Positions 41,710 through 51,875 of a stretch of DNA of 61,856 nt are shown piece after piece. The position numbers and the translations under genes are program-made. This DNA is from 630D-37 sp037447295 (lineage in GTDB: Bacteria > Chloroflexota > Anaerolineae > Anaerolineales > Villigracilaceae): contig JBBIGZ010000010.1 of the NCBI GenBank assembly GCA_037447295.1, positions 1 through 61,856 of the forward strand. The letters are read 5' to 3'. The notes beneath the pieces are model-generated. The model saw only the letters and a list, made by a program, of their open reading frames with translations. It did not search any database and was not told where the DNA came from. Every line of letters begins with the position of its first letter. Position 1 is the stretch's first letter.

Positions 41710-43971
41710 ATGAGCCTCTCTTTGTCAACCTGGGACCCTTTCTCTGCCTTTCTTTTATTGGGAATTCTGCTCACGGTGACGGTGCGCGCTAACCTGACCG
41801 GATGGACGGAGACGCTTGTCTATCTGCCGGTCATTGTTTTCTGGAGTACGTTGCTTGGATGCCTTCTGGGCGTAAGCCGTTTTCGGCGCAGGGGGATCGT
41901 CCTGTTGGTGGCAGGCTATAGTGCGATCGCATTGCCGCATTTTTTCTTGTATCCGATCCAGACATCGCTTCCGCTGTTCGCCCGTCTGACTCTGCTCAGT
42001 GGACGCCTGAATTTGAGCTTGCAACTTTTCTCTCGGCGCGAGCCGTTGACCGATCCTCTCCTTTTTACGATTCTAGGCTATACCCTTTTCTGGTTGCTCG
42101 GCTTATGGTGCGGTTTCGTGTGGACACGGTATCGCCAGCTTTGGGCTGTGCTCACCCCGCCCTCTTTGGTGTTGACGGCGCTTTATAGCTACGACCCCAC
42201 CCAACCGGCCGCAGCGACCTTGTGGTTTTATCTTTTGTTTGTGGCGCTCTTTATTGCTCGCTATCACCTCCTGCAGAGTCGGCTTTCATGGCAAAGACGA
42301 GGGATCGTGCTCTATTCAGATGTAGTACACGATTTGGGACTTAGTGCTTTTTGGGTGAGCTTATTCGTTTTGCTTCTGGCCTGGCTGATCCCGTGGGCGC
42401 TTAGCCCTTCTTCGCCGTTGCAAAGAGCCTGGGAACAGATCCGTGAGGCCTGGGAACCAACTCGCGAGCGTCTTTCCGATATCGTTGAGCCTCTGCAGCG
42501 ACGGGGCGGAGGTAACCCGATGCCGCGGAGATTGGCATTGGGGCTTGAAAGTGCACAAGGGGAAGAGGTCGTGTTCACCGTTCAGGTGCCTGCTGAGGCT
42601 GATGTGACGCGCTATTACTGGCGGGAACAGGTCTTCGATCGCTTTGAGAATGGGTTCTGGAGTGCCAGTTTGGCGGAAGAGGTGCAAGTGCCGCCATTAC
42701 AGGATTTGCCGGTCTTTTTGCCGCTGCGCGGCCGGGAATTGCGTGCTGTGTTTGAACTGGGGCGCTATTCGCCGTGGCTTTATACGTTTGCCACGCCGCG
42801 AAGCGTGAATGTGCCTGTTCGCTTGAGTGGCTTCCGCGTGGGCGTCGCTTCGCTGGATGCGTTGGCGCTCCAGGCGATAGACGGCATGGAGCGAGGGACA
42901 CGTTATGCGCTCCAGGCACGTTATATTAACCCTTCCATCGAAGAGCTGCGAGAAGCAGAAGGGGATGTGCCGCGCTGGGTGCTGGACCATTACCTGCAGC
43001 TACCGGAGAATTTTTCGCCGCGGCTGCGGGAGCTGGCACAAACGATCACGGCAACTGCGCCGACGCGCTATGACAAAGCCGAGGCGATCACGCGTTATCT
43101 GCGAGAGAACGTCACATATGCCGAGCGCATTTCTCCTCCACCGGCCGATCGGGATGTGATGGAATGGTTCCTTTTCGAGTATCGACAGGGGTTTTGCAAT
43201 TACTATGCTTCGGCCGAGGTGTTGCTGTTGCGCGCTGTGGGGATGCCGGCCCGGCTGGCTACGGGGTATGCACAGGGTGAATCTGCAGGGGATGGTAGGT
43301 ATATCATCCGCGCCCGCCATGCCCATGCCTGGCCGGAGGTCTATTTTCCGGGATGGGGATGGGTGGAGTTCGAGCCGACGGTGAGCCAGGCAACGCTAGT
43401 GCGCCTTTCCCGTCCGCTTGCTACGGCAACGCAAAAGCCAATTTCGGCGACGCCGGTGCCCGAGGTCCAAAACACGCCGCGAGCGAGACTGGAAGAGGAA
43501 ACGGCTCCGGCGGGGCAAATGCCGATTGAATGGTTTTGGTTCGGGATAGCGTTAGGCCTCGTCGTGCTCTTTTTTATGAGGCGCTATATCACGAAAGGCA
43601 ATTTTCCATTATACTTACAGAGGAATCTCGAACGTTACGGTCTTAAATCCCCAAAATGGCTGAAGCATTGGGCGCGTTGGAGTGGCCTTTCTTCGCTAGA
43701 GCGCTCTTTTGAGGAGATTAACCGTTCGCTGCAGCGGTTGGGTGTGCAGGTGCCGGCCTCGGCTACACCGGCTGAACGCGCACAGCACCTCATAGACACA
43801 TTGCCGGAGGCCAGAGAGGCAATCGAGGAACTGCTCGCCGAATATCAGGCCGCCGTTTATGGCAGAGCGATCGGTCATGTGCGCCGGGCGCAACGAGCAG
43901 CACAACACATTCGCTATGCTGCTTGGAAGAGGAAATATTTCTATTTTTGGCGAGAGTCTTATGGGAAATGA
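41710..43971 (+). CDS. TgpA-like membrane transglutaminase with DUF4129-type C-terminus
   Basis: The 753-residue protein starts with about six transmembrane segments (1-240), then an extracytoplasmic transglutaminase-like region. The catalytic triad is visible as Cys496 in QGFCNYYASAEV, His in RHAHAWPEVYFPG, and the acidic residue in GWVEFEPT. A final transmembrane segment (near 605-620) and a cytoplasmic C-terminal domain follow. Family members are predicted peptidases or cross-linkers, often next to MoxR and DUF58 genes, which are not present here. It overlaps the cyclase gene by 11 nt. Confidence 0.9.
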   Translation: MSLSLSTWDPFSAFLLLGILLTVTVRANLTGWTETLVYLPVIVFWSTLLGCLLGVSRFRRRGIVLLVAGYSAIALPHFFLYPIQTSLPLFARLTLLSGRLNLSLQLFSRREPLTDPLLFTILGYTLFWLLGLWCGFVWTRYRQLWAVLTPPSLVLTALYSYDPTQPAAATLWFYLLFVALFIARYHLLQSRLSWQRRGIVLYSDVVHDLGLSAFWVSLFVLLLAWLIPWALSPSSPLQRAWEQIREAWEPTRERLSDIVEPLQRRGGGNPMPRRLALGLESAQGEEVVFTVQVPAEADVTRYYWREQVFDRFENGFWSASLAEEVQVPPLQDLPVFLPLRGRELRAVFELGRYSPWLYTFATPRSVNVPVRLSGFRVGVASLDALALQAIDGMERGTRYALQARYINPSIEELREAEGDVPRWVLDHYLQLPENFSPRLRELAQTITATAPTRYDKAEAITRYLRENVTYAERISPPPADRDVMEWFLFEYRQGFCNYYASAEVLLLRAVGMPARLATGYAQGESAGDGRYIIRARHAHAWPEVYFPGWGWVEFEPTVSQATLVRLSRPLATATQKPISATPVPEVQNTPRARLEEETAPAGQMPIEWFWFGIALGLVVLFFMRRYITKGNFPLYLQRNLERYGLKSPKWLKHWARWSGLSSLERSFEEINRSLQRLGVQVPASATPAERAQHLIDTLPEAREAIEELLAEYQAAVYGRAIGHVRRAQRAAQHIRYAAWKRKYFYFWRESYGK

Positions 43972-45655
43972 AAATACAACACCAATTACTTTTGGCAAAC
44001 AGCTGAAAATTTTAGCGCAACAGGCTGCGAGTCTGGCAAAACGTAGGGCAGGAATGCTCTCAAATGATTGTCAGCAATTGGCAGAAAACCTGAACGCGTT
44101 GGCGGTACAGATTGAGCAATTTGAGGACAAGCATCGCAATCTGCAGGAATTAGCGCGCATCGGGCAGGTGGTTAACTCTTCGCTGGATATTCAGACGGTG
44201 CTGGAATCGGTCATGGATACTATTATTAGTATTACCGGTGCAGAGCGCGGTTTTCTGATGTTGCGCGAAGCAGATGGCGAGATGAGCATCCGGATCGCCC
44301 GTAACTGGGAACAGGCCTCATTGGATCCGACCGAATTTTCGATCAGTCGCACGGTGATTCGCCGAGTGGTGGAGAGCGGTGAAGCCGTCTTAACCACTAA
44401 TGCCCAAGAAGACCCGCGCTTCGATAGCCAAGCTAGCATTATCGCTTTTAATCTCCGTTCCATCCTTTGTGCACCATTAAAGATCAAGGAGAACTTGATC
44501 GGTGTGATTTATACCGATAACCGCATTCGCACGGGCATTTTTACCAAAGCGGAATGTGATTTGCTCGCTAGTTTTGCCAACCAGGCAGCAATTGCCATTG
44601 AGAATGCCAGGCTCTTCAGTTCGTTGCGACAAACCTTGGCCGAAGTGACCGAATTGAAGAATCTGTTGGACAATGTCTTTTCTTCTATTACAAGTGGCGT
44701 GATCACCACCAATGTCGCAGATCAGATTACGCTTTGCAATCGGGCGGCAGAGCGCATTCTAGGGCGGACCTCGGCGGAACTACTGGGACGCCCGTTGCAA
44801 GAGGCTCTTGCGTCGATCTTTCCCATCATTCAACCTCACATCGAGATCGTACGTCGAAGGGAGCAGGCGGTGCTGGACGTTCAGGTTTCGCCGCAGCTGC
44901 CGGGGCGCGGTGTGATGGATTGGCGTTTGAACCTTGCGCCTCTGAAAGATGATAGCGAGAGTGTTCAGGGAGTAGCCATCGTATTCGATGATCTGACGGA
45001 GCGGAAGAAACTCGAAGCCCAACGGCGCTTGCTGGAACGGATGGTTTCGCCGGCCGTGTTGGAACAGATGGACCTGAACAGCTTGCGCATTGGGGGAAAA
45101 GAGGTCGAACTGACGATCCTCTTTGCCGATATTCGCGGCTTCACTCCCTATAGCGAAAGACATACACCGGAAGAGCTGGTTCGGGTGCTCAATCAGTATC
45201 TAGCTGTGGCGGCCGATGCTGTCCTGGCCGAAGAAGGCACGGTGGATAAGTTCTTGGGAGATGCAGTGATGGCCTGGTTCAATGCTCCGCTGCCTCAGCC
45301 CGATCACCATTTGCGGGCCATTCGCGCCGCGTTGCGTCTTCGTCAGGCGATCTGTGAGTTGCATCAGCGTTTACCGGTGGAAGCGCACCTTTCTTTTGGT
45401 GTTGGCATTCATTGCGGTCCGGCCGTCTTGGGATGGATCGGACATGAGAAACGCTTGGAATATACCGCATTAGGGGATAGTGTCAATACGGCCAAGCGCA
45501 TTCAGGAGAGCGCGGGCATGGATCAGATCCTGATCAGCCGTGCGGTTTACGAACAAGTGCAAGAGCGAGTCAAGGCCATACCGCTTACACGGCTTATGCT
45601 AAAGGGGAAAACACAGCCTGTAGAAGTCTGGGAAGTGTTGGATGTGATAAAATGA
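43961..45655 (+). CDS. GAF-PAS class III adenylate cyclase
   Basis: The ATG at 43961 (MGNENTTPITFGKQL) is preferred to a longer frame; it gives 564 residues. A coiled N-terminus leads to a GAF domain (about 65-215), a PAS domain (about 235-355) and a class III catalytic domain (about 380-564). Metal-binding Asp390 (LFADIRGFT) and Asp434 (KFLGDAVMA), Lys430, and ALGDSVNTAKRI are all kept, so it should make cAMP. No transmembrane part is seen, so it is a soluble sensor. No cAMP receptor is nearby. Confidence 0.92.
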   Translation: MGNENTTPITFGKQLKILAQQAASLAKRRAGMLSNDCQQLAENLNALAVQIEQFEDKHRNLQELARIGQVVNSSLDIQTVLESVMDTIISITGAERGFLMLREADGEMSIRIARNWEQASLDPTEFSISRTVIRRVVESGEAVLTTNAQEDPRFDSQASIIAFNLRSILCAPLKIKENLIGVIYTDNRIRTGIFTKAECDLLASFANQAAIAIENARLFSSLRQTLAEVTELKNLLDNVFSSITSGVITTNVADQITLCNRAAERILGRTSAELLGRPLQEALASIFPIIQPHIEIVRRREQAVLDVQVSPQLPGRGVMDWRLNLAPLKDDSESVQGVAIVFDDLTERKKLEAQRRLLERMVSPAVLEQMDLNSLRIGGKEVELTILFADIRGFTPYSERHTPEELVRVLNQYLAVAADAVLAEEGTVDKFLGDAVMAWFNAPLPQPDHHLRAIRAALRLRQAICELHQRLPVEAHLSFGVGIHCGPAVLGWIGHEKRLEYTALGDSVNTAKRIQESAGMDQILISRAVYEQVQERVKAIPLTRLMLKGKTQPVEVWEVLDVIK

Positions 45656-45681
45656 AGTAGCTACGCCTAGGTTACGGCTGA

Positions 45682-45811
45682 AACCACCGCGCAACGCGAT
45701 TTGGCAAATCTTTTGCCAGATCGGGTGCGTTGCGAGGTGAGCCAAGAATAGGTGGTTGGCGGTGATCTAACTCTTTCGGGAGAGCGGATTTTAAAGTCCA
45801 GTTTCCCGAAG
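45682..45811 (+). promoter_or_regulatory. Strongly foldable leader upstream of gyrB
   Basis: Within the 174-nt gap before gyrB three nested stems can form: P1 45682-45688 with 45751-45757 (7 bp), P2 45690-45697 with 45727-45734 (8 bp), and P3 45698-45708 with 45712-45722 (11 bp, one wobble, 3-nt loop). P2 and P3 stack with a 4-nt bulge (45723-45726). A separate stem P4 pairs 45774-45781 with 45804-45811. No T-tract follows P1-P3, so it is not a plain terminator. A ribosome binding site GGAGG is at 45820-45824, before the GTG start. A regulatory leader is the best guess. Confidence 0.6.
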
Positions 45812-45829
45812 AAGTAATTGGAGGCATGT

Positions 45830-47737
45830 GTGACGACAGAAGAACTGAGATACGATGCCAGTAGCATTCAAGTGCTTGAAGGATTGGAAGCCGTGCGCCG
45901 ACGGCCGGGAATGTACGTCGGTGGTACGGATATTAAGGCACTCCATCATTTGGTCTACGAGGTCGTAGATAATTCGATTGACGAAGCGCTGGCCGGTGCC
46001 TGTACCCGCATCGAGGTGATCATCCATCCCGATCAGAGCGTGACCGTTGAAGACAACGGCCGTGGCATACCGGTGGATATTCACCCGCAGATGAAGAAAT
46101 CGGCGCTGGAAGTGGTTATGACGACGCTGCACGCCGGCGGCAAGTTCGGCGGTGGCGGGTACAAAGTGTCCGGTGGTCTGCATGGAGTAGGCGTCAGCGC
46201 GGTGAACGCGCTTTCCGAATGGTGTGAAGTGGAAGTCAAGCGCAACGGGCAGCGCTATTTCCAGCGCTATGAGCGCGGCTATCCCGTCACGCCGGTGCAA
46301 GTGATCGGCAAGGTCAAAGAGCACGAAACGGGAACGAAGACGACCTTCAAATTCGATGCCGAAATTTTCAAGGATGTGGAATATCGCTTTGAGACGCTGG
46401 CGCAACGCTTCCGCGAAATGGCCTTTGTCACCCGTGGCGTGACCATTCACTTTGTCGATGAGCGCTCGAATCGGGAGCTGACCTTCTACTTCGAGGGCGG
46501 AATCACCTCGTTTGTGCGCTACCTGAACCGCAATCGTCAGGTATTACACCCGGTGGTGTATATCGAAAAGCAGGTGGAAGGGATCGGGATCGAAGCGGCG
46601 ATTCAGTACACTGACGCCTATACAGAATCGGTGTACTCGTTTGCCAACACCATCAATACTGTGGATGGCGGTACGCACCTAACCGGCCTACGGACGGCGA
46701 TCACGCGCGTGATCAACGATTATGCCCGCAAAAACGGTCTGTTGAAAGAAAGCGATCCGAATTTCACCGGCGATGATACGCGCGAAGGTTTGACGGCGAT
46801 TGTGAGCATCAAACATCCCGATCCGCAGTTTGAATCGCAAACCAAGGTCAAACTGATGAATGCCGAGGTGCAAACCTACGTGCAACAGGTGGTGGGCGAG
46901 GCCTTTGCCACCTTTTTGGAAGAAAACCCGATGGCCGCGCGCGCCATTGTGCAAAAATGCTTGACTTCTGCCCGTGCTCGCGATGCGGCACGCAAGGCCC
47001 GCGATCTGGTGATCCGCAAATCGGCGTTGGAGAGCCTAACCTTGCCCGGCAAGCTGGCCGATTGTTCCGAACGCGATCCGAGCAAAACCGAGCTTTTCAT
47101 TGTCGAGGGTGATTCGGCCGGCGGTTCGGCCAAACAGGGACGCGATCGCCATTTCCAGGCCATCCTCCCTTTGCGCGGCAAAATCTTGAACACCGAACGC
47201 TCACGGCTGGATAAAATCCTGAGCAACAACGAGGTCAAGGCGATCATCTCTGCTCTGGGCACCGGGATCGGCGATAACTTTGACCTTAGCAATCTACGCT
47301 ACGGGCGCATTATCCTGATGTGCGATGCCGATGTGGATGGCAGTCACATTCGCACTCTGCTGCTGACCTTCTTCTTCCGTTATATGCAACCCCTGATCGA
47401 AGAGGGACATCTTTACATTGCTCAGCCTCCTCTCTATCGCATCGCTTGGAAAAATCAGGTACGCTATGCCTATAGCGATGCCGAGAAAGATGAAATTCTG
47501 AAATCCTTGGACGGGGAAAAGGTCAACGTGCAACGCTACAAGGGGTTGGGCGAGATGAATCCGCAGCAGCTCTGGGAAACGACGATGAACCCTGAAACAC
47601 GTACTCTGCTCCTGGTGACAATCGAGGATGCGGCCGAAGCCGATCGCACCTTCGATATGCTGATGGGCGATGCCGTCGATCCACGCCGCCGCTTTATCCA
47701 GACCCATGCCAAGGCGGTGCGCAATTTGGACATTTAA
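45830..47737 (+). CDS. gyrB: DNA gyrase subunit B
   Basis: The GTG at 45830, 5 nt after GGAGG, gives 635 residues. The ATPase region has YDASSIQVLEGLEAVRRRPGMYVG and EVVDNSIDEALAG. The TOPRIM part has FIVEGDSAGGSAKQGRDR and DADVDGSHIRTLLLTF, and the C-terminus has RYKGLGEMNPQQLWETTMNP. It supplies the ATPase for negative supercoiling; gyrA is not in the window. ParE is an alternative, but the length and motifs fit GyrB. Its long leader is annotated separately. Confidence 0.95.
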   Translation: MTTEELRYDASSIQVLEGLEAVRRRPGMYVGGTDIKALHHLVYEVVDNSIDEALAGACTRIEVIIHPDQSVTVEDNGRGIPVDIHPQMKKSALEVVMTTLHAGGKFGGGGYKVSGGLHGVGVSAVNALSEWCEVEVKRNGQRYFQRYERGYPVTPVQVIGKVKEHETGTKTTFKFDAEIFKDVEYRFETLAQRFREMAFVTRGVTIHFVDERSNRELTFYFEGGITSFVRYLNRNRQVLHPVVYIEKQVEGIGIEAAIQYTDAYTESVYSFANTINTVDGGTHLTGLRTAITRVINDYARKNGLLKESDPNFTGDDTREGLTAIVSIKHPDPQFESQTKVKLMNAEVQTYVQQVVGEAFATFLEENPMAARAIVQKCLTSARARDAARKARDLVIRKSALESLTLPGKLADCSERDPSKTELFIVEGDSAGGSAKQGRDRHFQAILPLRGKILNTERSRLDKILSNNEVKAIISALGTGIGDNFDLSNLRYGRIILMCDADVDGSHIRTLLLTFFFRYMQPLIEEGHLYIAQPPLYRIAWKNQVRYAYSDAEKDEILKSLDGEKVNVQRYKGLGEMNPQQLWETTMNPETRTLLLVTIEDAAEADRTFDMLMGDAVDPRRRFIQTHAKAVRNLDI

Positions 47738-47846
47738 AATTCGGAGTACTCTCATTTCGTCTGGAATGAGGTCTCTGCCGCAATGCTCATAATAAGAGCG
47801 TAACAGGTTTGGAAAGACGGATTTCTGTGGCGGAGGATGCTGTAAA

Positions 47847-50800
47847 ATGAAAACAGCAGCAAATCCAATGAGTGCAAAATCTCTTAGCACCTATCTTACG
47901 TTGGAACGTCTGCTCCAGATAGGAGTGGTTACCTATCAGGCAGTGGCGGTTATCGCGTTACTTGTAGCTTTGTTCCTTTCTAACTCCTGGCTGAATTTAC
48001 CTTTTCTAGGGGCGTTTTTTGACCCGACGCTGGTTTTTGACGGGGTCGGTCCATCTCCTTCAAGCGTGGAACAATGGCCTCTGCACAGCAAACTGAATCC
48101 CGCACGCGGGGACCGTTTGGTGGCGATTCAGGGGCAGGAAATGCGGAACACGCTCCAGCTGGAGCAGGTGCTCGCTCAATATTTTCCCGGCGAGACGGTT
48201 GATGTCAAAATCGTCCAACGGGATGGCACAGAAGTTCCCTATTCAATCACATTGCAGATTTTCCCGAATGCCGATCGGGTCAAGTATATTTTCCTGCCTT
48301 TTATGATGGCATTCGTCTTCCTGGCACTAGGTTTATGGGTTTTTGGGGTACGTCGCACTGAGTCGGCAGGACGGGCTTTCGCGCTTTTTTCTACATCGCT
48401 TGCCCTCGCTGCCGGCTTGCTTTTTGATGTCTATACCACCCATCGCCTAATCTATCTGTGGATCATGGCTGTTGTCGTCGCCGGCGGAGCGTTGGTGGAC
48501 CTGGCGTTTTCTTTCCCGCGTGAAGCAGGTTTTGCGCGCTCGCACCCCTATTTGCGCTGGATTGGCTACATCCTGGCTTTTCTCCTGGCGTTGAATGCTT
48601 GGCTAAAAAGCTACGATTATGCCCACCCTTATGATTACGTGCCGGCGTGGCGCTATGCTTATCTCTTTGCCGGCCTGATGCTTTTCGTTTTCTTGGGGCT
48701 AAACATATACCATTTGCTAAGCACCCGTTCACCGGTGATCAAAGCCCAGGCACGTATGGTTTTCTGGGGCGCAACGCTCGGATTAGGACCTGTAGCCACC
48801 TGGGCACTTCTGACCGCACCGTTCAATTTGCCTTTTTCTCCCTACCTATTCCTTCCTATGGTTCTCTTTCCAATCAGTCTGGGGTACGCCATTCTACGGT
48901 TTCGCGTTCAAATGATGGATCGCTGGTTGCGTCAGGGGGTGGTTTACTTGCTGATTGGTTCCGCTATCGTTCTTGGGTATGCTCTGCTGGTGACCGGTGC
49001 AAGCCTAGTCTTCAGCGATGTTGTGCGCGCGAATCATCCTCTCCTCGTAGGCTTCATTGTCTTTCTATTGGCGATTGCCTTAGAGCCTATGCGTACTCAG
49101 GCCCAGGAGCTGGTGGATAGGCTCTTTTTCCGCGGGCAAGCTCTTGCCGAAAAAGTGCTCGAAAATTTTGGGCATGAACTTACCCAAATTTCGAATATCC
49201 AAGATGTTTATAATGTCTTGTACAAGCATATTCTGGAAGTACTTGATTCGACATCCGTTCACCTTTTTCTCTACGATCCGCTGGCGGAACAATTTGTTGC
49301 TCTCCCCGATCAAAGTGGCCGTCCGACCACCGATGTCCGTTTTCCCTTGAACAGCCCTCTTAGAGAATATTTTCAGCGGGAGCAATTACCCCTTTATCTG
49401 GAACAGGACAATATTCCTCCGCGCCTGATCCTGGATCGTAGCCGTTTCATCCTGTTGGGAGCTTCGCTCTTCGTCGGTTTAAAGGTCAGAGAACAGTTAT
49501 TGGGATGGTTCGCATTAGGTCCTCGCAAGGATGGGAGACCTTATTTGCCTCGGGATTTGGCATTTTTGGAACGCTTATCTGATTTGGCGGCGATAGCTAT
49601 TGAGCAGGTGCGAACGGTGGCCGACCTGGAACGACGGATGCAGGAGATGAATGTACTCACTCGCGTTTCTCAAGGGGTGAATGTGACATTGGCTTTCGAT
49701 GACGTGCTGGAACTGATCTACGCACAGACCACGCAGATCATTCCGGCCACCGATATGCACATCATGCTATATCATCCCGAAGGGAAGTACTATTACTACG
49801 CTTTTTACGTTGAAAATGGGGAACGCTTACGGCACCGTGAAAACGTGCCGTTGGGTGCAGGGCTCGGGCTCAGCCCGGTGGTCATTGAACGTGGTCGCCC
49901 ATTGCAAACCCAGGATTACCTCAGCGAGTGCCAAACGCGTCATGTGACTCCCACCGATCGGAATTTTCGGGCTTGGATGGGTGTGCCACTGAATGCCGGC
50001 CCTCGTACCATCGGAGCTTTAAGCCTGGCGCATCGCGAGCCGGGGATTGTCTATACTCGCCAACAAATGGATCTCCTCCAGGCAATTGCCGATCAGATGG
50101 CCGGCGCGATTGTCAAGGCTCAATTGCTTGAAGAAACGCAGCGCCGTGCCCAGCAGCTAAGCATCTTGAACGAACTCACCCGCCAGCTCACATCTACCCT
50201 GGAGCTAGAGCCCCTACTGCATAAAATCCTGGAGAGCGCAGTTAATATCTTGAACTGCGAGGCCGGTACTCTCTTCTTACTGGATGAGGCTACCGATGAA
50301 CTGGTTTTCCGCGTGGTGATCGGGCCGGCAGCAGAGACGCTGGTGGGAACTCGCCTGCCGCGTGGGAGTGGGATTGCCGGCAGGGCCGTTTTGGAACGCA
50401 AGGCGCTGATCGAAAACGAGGTCGAACAGGATCTTGCCTGGGATGCCTCTGCCGATCGGCACACCGGTTTTCACACCCGTAGTGTGCTGGCCGTGCCACT
50501 GGAATTAAAAGAGCATGTGATCGGCGTATTGGAAGTGATCAATCGTCGCGATGGATTGCCGTTCCGCGAGGAGGATGCTACTTTGCTCACAGCCTTTGCT
50601 GCCCAAGTGGCTGTGGCAATCGAAAACGCGCGCCTTTATACCCTTACCGATCAGGAGCTCAATGCGCGTGTGGAAGAGCTCTCTGTGCTCCAGCGCATTG
50701 ACCGGGAGCTCAATGCTAGCCTGGATATCCAGCGTGCCATGCGTATCACCTTGGAATGGGCCATGCGACAGAGCGGTGCCGAAGCGGGATTGATCGGTAT

Positions 50801-51872
50801 GCTCCGAGAAGATGGTCTACATATTATGGCGCAGGATGGCTATGGCGACCGTCTGAGTGCCTATGAGCAGGCGCCCATTCCTACCGATTTGCCGCGTCTG
50901 CGTGAGGTGATTGAGAGTGGGCAGGCCATGCGCTTTACTCTTGACCCGGAACTCGGTGGCGGTTTTCTGCCGACCGCTCGTACTCAGATCATTGTCCCTA
51001 TTCGCCGTGAAGCAAAAGTAATCGGTATGCTGATCTTGGAGCATCGCCAGGATAGCAGACAGCAGGAAGAGTTGAACTTCCTTTCCCGTCTGGCCGATCA
51101 CGCTGCAATTGCCATCGCGAATGCCCAGCTCTATGCTGAAGTGCAGGCCGCCAATCTGGCCAAGAGCGAGTTCGTCTCGCTGGTCGCCCACGAATTGAAA
51201 AACCCGATGACCTCGATCAAAGGGTATACAGAACTTTTGGCCAGCGGGGCCGTTGGGCCGATCACCGAGATGCAGGCGAACTTCTTGAATACCATTCGGG
51301 CCAACGTTGAGCGCATGGCTACGTTGGTTTCGGATCTCAACGATCAATCCAAGATCGAGGCCGGGCGTCTGCGCCTGGATTTCCGCGCCGTGGATGTAGC
51401 CGAGGCGGTCAACGAGGTTTTGCGCTCCACTCAGCGACAGATCGAGGAGAAGAAACAAACGATAGAATTGCGCCTCCCATCTGAACTGCCACCGGTCTGG
51501 GCGGATCGCACACGGTTGGTACAAATCCTGGTCAATTTGGTGAGCAATGCCAACAAATATACCCCTGAAGGAGGGCATATCATCATCGGGGCCGAGGCCA
51601 CCAATAACCAATGGGACCCGACCGGCGCAGAGCGGGTTGTTCATATCTGGGTACAGGACAATGGGATTGGTATTAGCATCGAAGATCAGAAAAAACTCTT
51701 CCAAAAATTCTTCCGTTCGGAAGATCCCAAGGCGCGCGAGGCACCGGGCACCGGCCTGGGATTGAACATCACCAAGAGTTTGGTGGAACTCCAAGGCGGA
51801 CGGATCTGGTTCCAGAGCGAATATCGCAAAGGAACTACTTTCCACTTTACCATTCCGGTCGCAGAAAGGTGA
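47847..51872 (+). CDS. Membrane-bound hybrid-sensing histidine kinase with four GAF domains
   Basis: The 1341-residue protein starts with a transmembrane segment (about 30-45) and a PDZ-like loop (60-140). A group of about seven further hydrophobic segments follows (150-415), then four GAF domains (about 440-590, 605-760, 775-935, 955-1095). The kinase core has His1115 in AHELKNPMTSIKGY, the N box LVNLVSNANKYTPEGG, DNGIGISIEDQKK and GTGLGLNITKSL. It should autophosphorylate on signals sensed in the GAF domains. No response regulator is nearby, so its partner is elsewhere. The FIST gene follows by 3 nt. Confidence 0.93.
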   Translation: MKTAANPMSAKSLSTYLTLERLLQIGVVTYQAVAVIALLVALFLSNSWLNLPFLGAFFDPTLVFDGVGPSPSSVEQWPLHSKLNPARGDRLVAIQGQEMRNTLQLEQVLAQYFPGETVDVKIVQRDGTEVPYSITLQIFPNADRVKYIFLPFMMAFVFLALGLWVFGVRRTESAGRAFALFSTSLALAAGLLFDVYTTHRLIYLWIMAVVVAGGALVDLAFSFPREAGFARSHPYLRWIGYILAFLLALNAWLKSYDYAHPYDYVPAWRYAYLFAGLMLFVFLGLNIYHLLSTRSPVIKAQARMVFWGATLGLGPVATWALLTAPFNLPFSPYLFLPMVLFPISLGYAILRFRVQMMDRWLRQGVVYLLIGSAIVLGYALLVTGASLVFSDVVRANHPLLVGFIVFLLAIALEPMRTQAQELVDRLFFRGQALAEKVLENFGHELTQISNIQDVYNVLYKHILEVLDSTSVHLFLYDPLAEQFVALPDQSGRPTTDVRFPLNSPLREYFQREQLPLYLEQDNIPPRLILDRSRFILLGASLFVGLKVREQLLGWFALGPRKDGRPYLPRDLAFLERLSDLAAIAIEQVRTVADLERRMQEMNVLTRVSQGVNVTLAFDDVLELIYAQTTQIIPATDMHIMLYHPEGKYYYYAFYVENGERLRHRENVPLGAGLGLSPVVIERGRPLQTQDYLSECQTRHVTPTDRNFRAWMGVPLNAGPRTIGALSLAHREPGIVYTRQQMDLLQAIADQMAGAIVKAQLLEETQRRAQQLSILNELTRQLTSTLELEPLLHKILESAVNILNCEAGTLFLLDEATDELVFRVVIGPAAETLVGTRLPRGSGIAGRAVLERKALIENEVEQDLAWDASADRHTGFHTRSVLAVPLELKEHVIGVLEVINRRDGLPFREEDATLLTAFAAQVAVAIENARLYTLTDQELNARVEELSVLQRIDRELNASLDIQRAMRITLEWAMRQSGAEAGLIGMLREDGLHIMAQDGYGDRLSAYEQAPIPTDLPRLREVIESGQAMRFTLDPELGGGFLPTARTQIIVPIRREAKVIGMLILEHRQDSRQQEELNFLSRLADHAAIAIANAQLYAEVQAANLAKSEFVSLVAHELKNPMTSIKGYTELLASGAVGPITEMQANFLNTIRANVERMATLVSDLNDQSKIEAGRLRLDFRAVDVAEAVNEVLRSTQRQIEEKKQTIELRLPSELPPVWADRTRLVQILVNLVSNANKYTPEGGHIIIGAEATNNQWDPTGAERVVHIWVQDNGIGISIEDQKKLFQKFFRSEDPKAREAPGTGLGLNITKSLVELQGGRIWFQSEYRKGTTFHFTIPVAER

Positions 51873-51875
51873 TCT

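Noticed and set aside
45682..45757. Intrinsic terminator between the cyclase gene and gyrB
   Set aside because: The stem has no T-tract after it, so a simple terminator is unlikely.
48463..49120. Alternative ORFs inside the histidine kinase membrane region
   Set aside because: The kinase frame is continuous with clear hydrophobic segments; the others lack motifs.
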